The notes under the pieces: generated by a model
What the model was told of the DNA's origin: nothing
Databases searched by the model: none
The model's input: only the letters and a program-made list of their open reading frames with translations
In this document: one piece after another, positions 56,771-64,000 of the stretch
Layout of the letters: every line of letters begins with the position of its first letter
How positions within the stretch are numbered: the first letter of the stretch is position 1
Position numbers and translations under genes: made by a program
From: Seminavis robusta
Lineage: Eukaryota; Bacillariophyta; Bacillariophyceae; Naviculales; Naviculaceae
Assembly (NCBI GenBank): GCA_903772945.1
Contig: CAICTM010000194.1
Coordinates: 30,098-94,097 of the forward strand
Direction: 5' to 3'
DNA: 64,000 bases

Positions 56771-57463
56771 GGTCTAATGTATACTTTACAGGAACAGCAA
56801 CAAATTTTGGAGTTGTGTGGGAAGTGGGAAGGACGAGGTGCTCTTTTGGGAAAGGTCTGGATCTTTTTGCAAGTCGCTCTGTTGACTTAATCTTTTTGGG
56901 CTCCACGCCCCCCATTCCAGCCATCGTGGTCACTTCTTTCCACGCTTCGTTTTCACTCACTTCGGACGCTGCGTGCCCAGGATCCGACAATGTGGGAATC
57001 GCGAACAGCTGAACCCAAGAGCGTCAAAAAGTTGTCGAAGGTACAATGATCAATCCAAATCGAGCTTACAACCTGCTTTCTCTGTGCGCTCTACTTCATT
57101 TTGTGTACTGAGATTCTGTACTGTAGACATTTAGCTAGCTAGGTAGAACGGAACAAGTACTAGTTGTTGTGCTTTGCTTGTTTTGCGAAAACCGGACCGA
57201 CAACTACCTCCTCCATGGTGCCCAGAGCCGCAGCCGCAGCCACACCCAGCCCCCCAAGAAACTCGTAGTGACACAGGGCCACGAAATCAGTGCAGCATTA
57301 TCCATGAAGTAAGCGGGAACTATCATTGGAACTATCCACGGATGGATATTGAGCAGTTGTATGTCTTATCGTTTATAATATAGTAACGTCAACGTAATAG
57401 CTAAGAACGAAGCTGACAGGAAGCATCGTACTGTTCTGTACACCTCCAACCAGAAGCCGATTT
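56771..57463. other. intergenic, no gene seen
   Basis: About 690 bases with a CTAG run near 57132. Short frames on both strands are not recognisable. Confidence 0.45.
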
Positions 57464-59003
57464 TTAAAAAGCCCCATGAGCATTGGCAACCTCCAAATCA
57501 TTCATGGCAATAACATCAAAGATACACATGTCCTTCAGATCAGCATCATTGTGGTGTGAGCATGCCTCCTCGGCAGCTTCCATGGGAATTGCCTCCCCAA
57601 GGCGGCGACGACCCTGGGCAGTCGGAGGAACACAGGCTTCACCAACATAATTAGATGGAGTTTGGAACAGCTGAGGTTCACTGGGCAACACCTGCCATTC
57701 CTGCCCAAATGCATCCATGTCATCAAAGACAGAAGTGCCATCACGGCCAACCATGGATCCAGTCACAAAGCTGCCCAACAAACCAGCAGAGGAACCAAAG
57801 TTGGCCACAGTGGCATTCTCCACATTCACAGACACCATGTCTTTGAAACTCTTGACCACGATGGCTTCCTGGTTCTTCTTATCCAGTGTAATCTTGAAGA
57901 AATGAGTCTTGGCATCCTTCATTTTGTAGAATCCGGGAAAGCCAAGGGAGCTAATACTTGCTGGCATCTCATCTGCCAATACCTCCACCCCATTGAAAAA
58001 GTGCTCTCCCCAAGAGCCAAACTCCAAAACATCATCTCCAATCTTGATAGATGCAGACTCAATGTAGGCATACTGATACCGTCCCTTGGTACGGATATGA
58101 ATGGTCAGGCCCAAGCCATTTGCAAAGCTGTCATCTTGGATCAGGACCAAATCACAAATGCCATGGAAATCAAACCAGGTCCCATTCCATGTCTATTATA
58201 TACATCGTAAAAAGGAATGGTAAGAGCGGGGTAACTCAGCCACTAAGCAATAGATAGTCAAAGAATCCACAACTTACCTTGAAGTGGGGATCTCCATTTC
58301 CACCCGCAGATACATCTGTGGGTGCGCTGGTGGTTGTTGATGGATTCTTTTGGCCAAAGGTATCTGTCCCTGCAGTGGGGTCCGTGTCAAATTCGGAAGG
58401 ATCATGGCTGGCTCCGTTAATGTCGTATACCACTCCACGGTCTGGATCGTTGATGGCATACCAATCATTGGTGTTCCCATCCCGAAAGACTAGTCTGGGT
58501 TCGTCACCAGTGTATGCAAAATGGTTTCCACCGCTGAAACCAGAAATGTGATTGGATGGAATACAGTTGGATACATCTCCTGCAGAATCAGGAACTCCAA
58601 TGGCATCCAAAGCGGGCAACGAAAATGAACTGGCAGGACTTCCAGTGGACAGGCTAGTGGATGCCACCAGGCTAGCACAGCTTGCATCTAGCAGAACAGC
58701 AATATGGGATGGATTTTCCAAGTCTGGGATAGTGTCTACCAAGAGCCCATTGGAATCAAACGTGCCACTAACTTCGGCAATACGATCCACATTGCCAGCG
58801 AAAGTTAGAAGATCGCATTCAATGGAGATGAAACATCCAGTAAAGGATTGCCCGGGAGTTCCCTTCAGCTCAACTTGCACATTAGAAGGATCACCCCCTG
58901 GAGGATTGGGCTGATACTCATTAATCAGCTGGCCATGGACTGTACAAGTAGTACTGATCAGCAGAACAAAGGAGAGAGCTTTGGTGGCGGAGAAGTGCAT
59001 CAT
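57464..59003 (-). CDS. secreted vWD-domain protein, two exons
   Basis: Exon 1 is 59003-58278, with an 85-nt intron (GTAAGT...TAG) and exon 2 58192-57464, giving 484 residues. The ATG at 59003 starts a signal peptide (ATKALSFVLLISTTCTVHG); an in-frame ATG at 59183 would add 60 residues in front of it and is less likely. The splice joins GDPHFK to TWNGTWFDFHGICDLVL, the standard opening of a von Willebrand factor type D domain, followed by DDSFANGLGLTIHIRTKG. N-terminal residues 24-150 are a beta-rich region with an ASCASL loop, possibly a lamin-tail-like fold. vWD domains mediate assembly and adhesion of secreted proteins. The C-terminus has Cys-rich ends (EEACSHHNDADLKDMC). A partial copy lies at 60331-61094. 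Confidence 0.85.
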
Positions 59004-60330
59004 TGTTGCTTTCGGAGCTTTGGAAGGACGAGAAATGAGAAATGGAGGTTTTACCAAGGACAGAGCGGCAAAGCAGTCTGTGTTCTCCCTTGGGTCACCT
59101 TTCACCTCGACACCTTCCACGCTTTGCTCCCGAGCATCCGACTCCTGCACGACCACACTGTTGAAATCTATCGGCAAACGCATACCGAGCTAGCTGGCTC
59201 ATCTCGTGGTAAAGCCCCTTCTTGACGACGTTAAATAGTTGATTAACCAGTCAGTGTTTGGACAGGGAAACATTTAAACCTTGTGCGTCGAATGTGAGAC
59301 GTCTGAGACTACCATTATATCTAAATTTCACTCTCTAGCTAGCTAGTAGGAATACCCTAAGTATTAAATAGATGGTCCCACGTCCCAGCAGTACCAAGGT
59401 CCCAGCGTTCCCAGCTGCTTCATTCGCATTTGCGACTGGAATGAGCAGACGGACCTTTCGTTGTTTGTTACGGACATGCGGAAAATGCGACCCAAAGGAG
59501 AATTCGCTCTTTCGCTCACCAAGCGAGCAGCCACCGCTATCTAGCCAGCAACATCCACGCTGAGCTCGCACGCCTTTGGGCCCTCCATCCATCCTCATAC
59601 TAGTACCCCTCCGAGACAAACGAGACTACTACTACGCGATCGCATGATGTTGCCGAAGAGAGCAAGTCCAGGCGCCTGTCGAGTCTTGAGGGTGCATTGT
59701 CACTCGAGCTCTGGATCATACGGTACATGTTGTACCGTACCTGTTGCAGCAATTCGAGCCAGAATCCATAGAAACTACAATATGCACATGACACGAACAG
59801 AACTTGACAGGTCTGATATCGGTGATATTGGTAAGGCTAAAACTGTGATAGTTGTGGCAACTTCCATGGTTCTTGTCGGACACGGCGAAAGTATCAAAGT
59901 ATCTGGTCGGAGACCGTAGTGCGTGACCACTTTCTCTACCGTACCTGGTACCGGTACCTTGCACAAACGTTCACGGTTCCAGTGAAGATTTTGCCAAGCA
60001 GGAACGACCTTGGCGCAAGAATCATTCGCACCTGTTGTTGATCCCCCCATTTCCATTCATCGCCACTCTCCTGGCACGGTCACATCCATTGTTTTCTTGG
60101 TCTGGGTCTTGCCGTCAATTTCTGCCGGGAGTTCTTGAGATACCGATAGGTGAAATAGCTTTTCTACCTATAGGACAGTACCTCGCCATGGTCAATTGCT
60201 TAGCATAACCCTACCAGATGAAAAAGTGGCAATTTAAACTAAACGTTAAGTTTAAAACATGTACGTGCTTGTACTCGCGACTGGAGGTCCTGTCATTCAT
60301 TTTTTCTGGCTACGACAGTATTCATTGAAA
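59004..60330. other. intergenic, no gene seen
   Basis: About 1.3 kb. It contains CTAG at 59335-59347 and GGTACC palindromes near 59945-59960. A short frame at 59644-59919 is not supported by any domain. Confidence 0.45.
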
Positions 60331-61094
60331 CTAGAAAGGAGCCCCATGGGCATTTGCAACCTCCAAATCATTCATGGCTATAATGTCAAAGATACACATG
60401 TCTTTCAGATCAGCATCATTGTGGTAAGCACACACCGTCTCTGCTGCATCAATAGAAATGGTCTTGACAAGGCGGCGGCTACCCTGGGCAGTTGGAGGAA
60501 CACAGGCTTCACCAACATGAAAAGATGGAGTTTGGAATAGCTGAGGTTCACTGGGCAACACCTGCCCTTCCTGCCCAAATGCATCCATGTCATCAAAGAC
60601 AGAAGTTCCATCACGGCCAACCAAGGATCCAGTCACAAAGCTGTCCAACAAACCAGCGAGGAACCAAAGTTGGCTACCGTGGCATTCTCTACATTCACAG
60701 ACACCATGTCTTTGAAACTCTTGACCACGATGGATTCCTGGTTCTTCTCGTCAAGTGTAATATTGAAGAAATGAGTCTTGGCATCCTTCATTTTGTAGGA
60801 ACCAGGGAAACTGAGGGAACTAATGCTTGCCGGCATCTCATCTGCCAATACCTCCACCCCATTGAAGAAGTGCTCTCCCCAAGAGCCAAACTCCAAAACA
60901 TCATCTCCAATCTTGATAGATGCAGACTCAATGTAGGCGTACTGATACCGTCCCTTGGTACGGATATGAATGGTCAGGCCCAAGCCATTGGCAAAGCTGT
61001 CATCTTGGATCAGGACCAAATCACAAATGCCATGGAAATCAAACCAGGTCCTATTCCATGTCTATTATATACATCATAAAAAGGAATGGTAAGT
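60331..61094 (-). pseudogene. partial duplicate of the vWD gene's second exon, frameshifted
   Basis: The block repeats 57464-58216 almost base for base: exon 2, its acceptor site and about 20 bases of intron. Exon 1 is absent. Relative to the intact copy one base is missing near 60656 (TCTGCT becomes TCGCT on the minus strand), which truncates the frame after ANFGSS. A few amino-acid changes are scattered. Without exon 1 it lacks the signal peptide and the GDPHFK start of the domain. Confidence 0.85.
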
Positions 61095-61870
61095 TAAAAA
61101 GTCCTTGCTTGCAAATGTAGAGCAAAAGTGTTCGTGACAAGTAACATTTGCACGTATAAATCTTTTGACTGGCTTCCGTAGCTAATTTCCCTACTCTTCC
61201 CTACTCTAAACCCCCGTTGAAACATAAATCTTTTGACTGAGGTCTGAGCATTCCATTTATTTTTGATTGATCATTCGATTGATTCGATTCTAGGACCCCC
61301 ACAGTCCCGTGATTGCATCAATTTTCACTGGGTGACGATCATTCTAGGCGCGTCGCGCGTAGGCCTGGTACAAACTTCTGGATGTCAGAAAAACAACGGC
61401 TGCCGCCATTCCGACAACAAAAAAAAGACCGACCATGACAAAGCAACAGAATATGGCGAAGTTGGCTATGTAGAGTGTTAAAACTGATAAGGACCACCAT
61501 GTATTTGTAACTCCGCACCATGGTCGCGGTCATGCGCACCTGGTTTATTTTAGTGAATATGCAATAGGAAGAAGTGAAAATCCATTTTTGGCATGTTGTT
61601 GCGCAGCACATGTGTCACCCAAAAGCGGACTTTTGCCTGTTGAGACACATTGGAAGGCTCCTCGCCACAAAGTGTATGCCGGAGGGACCCTGGTGAGACA
61701 TTGAGGGAAATGGCAACAGAGAGGACATGGCAGCCAGTTTGAAAATCAGAAATATTGACACAGTTTGCGCCGACCATGAGCAAAAACAAGTTTCGTGAGT
61801 GTTGGTGATGCGTTTGTTGCTGTTGCGACCAAGGATGCCTTCACTTACCCATATGCAAAGGGGATCCTGC
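61095..61870. other. intergenic with a dispersed repeat and a diverged direct repeat
   Basis: Holds the inverted copy of a dispersed repeat (61171-61215). At 61676-61741 lies a diverged duplicate of 61853-61918, which spans the stop codon of the neighbouring gene. Otherwise no gene. Confidence 0.5.
61171..61215 (-). repeat. inverted copy of the dispersed GGGTTTAGAGTAGGG repeat
   Basis: The minus strand reads GGGGGTTTAGAGTAGGGA with a second GAGTAGGGA, then AATTAGCTACGGAAGCC, matching 31395-31432 closely. Confidence 0.75.
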
Positions 61871-62824
61871 TTAGACATTGTCGAAAATGGCACCAGAGAG
61901 GATCTTGAAGCCAATTTGAGCAGCAGACATGTTGCCTTTGAGTTCTTCCACTCTCTCCAATTCATGCTCTTTGACCTTCTTGGTGCGCTCCCTGACCTTC
62001 CACCCATCAATATCCTCTTCCTTGAAGCCAAGGAACAAGAGCTCCTCCTTGAGAGGGATCATGTGCTTGTCCTTCCCCATAGAGGAATATAAAGTAAGAT
62101 CCATCACGTTTGCAGTTCGCACCACACCACCATCCTTTTGCTTCTTGTTTTCCTTCTTGTTCTTGTTGATCTTGGCCATGGCTTGTTCTTGCAGGACCTT
62201 CATGCGCTCATGCTTGAAGTGCTTGTTGCGCATGACGGAGGAGAGTTCAGTTTGACCGGCCGCGTAGACATCATGGCCCAGGTTTTTCTGCAATTCCGTA
62301 ACACTCTCAGAATGTTTCTTGGCAGCACGAAGAAGTTCTTCTGTTTTCTTGGTGGCTCCAATCGTCTTCAAGTTGCCGATGGGAAGGTAGTTGGCGGCTC
62401 TGTTGATGGCATAGGCGCTTCTCAACTGTTCCGACCCGTCAGAAGTGGAGACATTCTTTGCCTCCTTGACTCCAACTTCAACAAACTGTGTGTGGCATGC
62501 AATCGGTAGATAGGTGTTATTCATGAAGAGACAATAGGCGTCAGGCTCTTGGTCATCGCGCAAGTCAATGTCATGGTCAGCGGACATCATCATCTCCGCG
62601 ATAATCCCATCTGGGTTTCCAACCACTCTTTTCACAAAGTCGTAGAACTGTGATAGCTTGATGTGCCGCTCATGTACGTCTGAGTACATCCATGACATCC
62701 CTGACACAGTGAATTCCTCCTTCTTCAACATGACAGTTGCCACAACCTCTGCCAATGGCCGCTCTGCAAGTAGTCCGGCTGGAAGAAGAGATGGGTTGGA
62801 CCATCGGACAAAGTGTTTGTGCAT
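61871..62824 (-). CDS. unknown charged protein, 5' end probably truncated by a repeat
   Basis: The minus frame ends at a TAA at 61871 and is open upstream to 62926. Residues look like real coding sequence from the boundary with the direct repeat (about 62884) onward, but the only upstream start is a GTG inside the repeat. The first ATG is at 62824, giving 317 residues. The C-terminal half is Lys/Glu-rich and helical (KHERMKVLQEQAMAKINKNKKENKKQK, ERTKKVKEHELERVEEL). The N-terminal half contains MSADHDIDLRDDQEPDAYCLF and CHTQFVEVGVKEAKN. I do not recognise the family; a role in a mobile element is possible but unproven. Confidence 0.5.
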   Translation of the reverse strand: MHKHFVRWSNPSLLPAGLLAERPLAEVVATVMLKKEEFTVSGMSWMYSDVHERHIKLSQFYDFVKRVVGNPDGIIAEMMMSADHDIDLRDDQEPDAYCLFMNNTYLPIACHTQFVEVGVKEAKNVSTSDGSEQLRSAYAINRAANYLPIGNLKTIGATKKTEELLRAAKKHSESVTELQKNLGHDVYAAGQTELSSVMRNKHFKHERMKVLQEQAMAKINKNKKENKKQKDGGVVRTANVMDLTLYSSMGKDKHMIPLKEELLFLGFKEEDIDGWKVRERTKKVKEHELERVEELKGNMSAAQIGFKILSGAIFDNV

Positions 62825-62883
62825 AGACCTTAATGCCAAGTCAACGAAACATTGTGCCTTGGTGCTCTGGTACTGGTGAAGGT

Positions 62884-62910
62884 GGCGAGCGCCGACAAGC
62901 GGCGCTCGCC
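62884..62910. repeat. perfect 11-bp stem-loop
   Basis: GGCGAGCGCCG, five loop bases ACAAG, then CGGCGCTCGCC, fully complementary. It sits at the start of the left direct repeat. The right copy keeps most of the stem. Confidence 0.9.
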
Positions 62911-63110
62911 TAGAGCAGCACAGCACGACTAGTTGAGTAGAGTAGTAGGATAGGGTGGTGGAGAGACTCGGCCATTTACTGAGCCGACCGTTTCCGCAAC
63001 CCAGGGGTGCCGCTCGTGATTGCTAGAATCCCGAGCGGGAACCAAGGCACGAATGAGGCAGTCCCGCGGGATGTGAGTCCCGCGTGATTGTGCGACATTC
63101 GGCCAACCCA
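62889..63110. repeat. direct repeat, left copy (about 220 bp)
   Basis: Matches 63577-63794 with only substitutions and single-base indels. It includes CCGAGCGGGAACCAAGGCAC and TGAGTCCCGCGTGATTGTGC. GC-rich compared with the rest of the window. Confidence 0.85.
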
Positions 63111-63576
63111 GGGAGGGAGAGGTGGGTTAATCTATTCTAGTTCTAGCTTGCACTCGGAGGCTGAAGGAAAATTGTGAGCAGGAAGGAGACAACCTTCTTG
63201 CGATCGACTGTTCAATGGCTGAGGAGAGAGTTGGACCGGTCTTGCGTGTTGTGTTCATTACAAGGTTGCTATCTGTGAGCGGTCTTCGTGGGGTGCTATT
63301 GCCTTAGAGTGGATCTTGCGAAAAGGCAGTGGCAATCGACATGTATGTGGGGTATCCATTCAGGAACGCAGGTGATGACCTGTGGAGGTGTAGAGATGTA
63401 CTTGTTGTGTGTGAGCGAAGTGTGGGAGTAGATTCGTATTTTTGTGAGATGGTACAGTCTGGCAACTGTGAGTCGAGTCATTCGTCGAAGAACCAATGAG
63501 GGTTCAGGTTTCCGCGTCAGCGGATAGATAGGGATCGGATCGTTGTCCTCTTTTGCGTGCGGCTGCTCGACAACGG
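63111..63576. other. spacer between direct repeats, no gene seen
   Basis: About 470 bases without recognised coding content. Confidence 0.45.
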
Positions 63577-63794
63577 CGCCGACAAGCGGCGCTCGCCTAG
63601 AGCAGCACAGCACTGACTAGTTGAGTAGAGTAGTAGGATAGGATGGTGGAGAGACTCGGCCATTTACCGAGCCGACCGTCTCCGCTACCCAGGGGTGCCG
63701 TTCGTGATTGCTAGAATCCGAGCGGGAACCAAGGCACGAATGAGGCAGTCCCGCGGATGTGAGTCCCGCGTGATTGTGCGACTTCGCCAACCCA
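63577..63794. repeat. direct repeat, right copy (about 218 bp)
   Basis: Second copy, about 687 bases downstream of the first. The interval between holds no recognised frame. Together the two copies could be terminal or internal repeats of a retroelement, but no TG...CA ends or target duplications were identified. Confidence 0.85.
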
Positions 63795-64000
63795 AATAGC
63801 CAAGGCAGAACAGGGTGGGAGCGTAGCGGGGTGGGAAAAGGTTGGAGAGACCGAGAGGAAGCAAGGTCTCTCTGGGAAATTGGACTAAGGGAGGTTATTC
63901 CTCGTAGAGTTCCGCGTGAAGGAGGATCTCTGCGATAGTAGCAGGCGCCTGAGCAGGCGGGAGGAACTTGTCGTAGGATCCCGCCTGGAAGGTGTACGGC

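Noticed and set aside
59644-59919. Short frame of 91 codons
   Set aside because: It crosses GGTAC-type palindromes and has no protein-like pattern.
62889-63794. LTR retrotransposon called from the direct repeats
   Set aside because: No TG...CA ends, primer-binding site, target duplication or pol motifs were found between or around the copies.

Overview
This window looks like nuclear DNA from a raphid pennate diatom, with Seminavis robusta or a close relative as my best guess. The evidence is: eukaryotic genes with short GT-AG introns (about 85-152 nt), diatom-type families (a DUF6824-type DNA-binding protein, single-pass LRR proteins, giant FAS1 proteins, U-box/Sel1 proteins, CRAL-TRIO proteins), and intergenic DNA full of short palindromic (CTAG)n and GGTACC/ACCGGT clusters. 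No organelle or bacterial operon structure is visible. The species guess rests on remembered family resemblance only.

Layout. 1-6 kb: a Cys-rich type II membrane protein, a kinase-like protein (minus strand) and a DUF6824 protein. 6-16.4 kb: a frameshifted secreted Cys-rich gene, then an LRR cluster made of one decayed fragment and three full-length tandem paralogues. 17.1-27.6 kb: one very large six-exon gene of about 3,307 codons, encoding a FAS1-domain surface protein with a C-terminal membrane span and a long acidic tail. Convergent to it is a two-exon alanine racemase with a signal peptide. 29.7-36 kb: an F-box plus PH-like protein, a tRNA-Gln-like relic, a head-to-head inverted pair of CRAL-TRIO genes and a family-16-type methyltransferase. 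36-40.7 kb: gene-poor, with a 68-bp tandem repeat. 40.7-49.7 kb: a third CRAL-TRIO gene, an unknown protein, a galectin plus RRM protein, two broken U-box/Sel1 copies and a multi-pass membrane protein. 50.9-56.8 kb: a frame-broken delta-9-type desaturase, a 491-bp MITE, a 12-bp minisatellite, an intact U-box/Sel1 gene and an F5/8C-like membrane protein. 57.4-64 kb: a secreted vWD-domain gene, a partial frameshifted copy of its second exon, a truncated unknown gene, and a 220-bp direct repeat with an 11-bp perfect stem.

The genes do not form a pathway. The common theme is cell-surface and secreted proteins (LRR, FAS1, vWD, discoidin-like, Cys-rich), with local duplication as the main driver: tandem LRRs, the inverted CRAL-TRIO pair, three U-box/Sel1 copies and the vWD exon duplication. 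Several otherwise conserved genes carry one or a few small indels. These may be true pseudogenes or residual assembly errors, and raw reads would decide.
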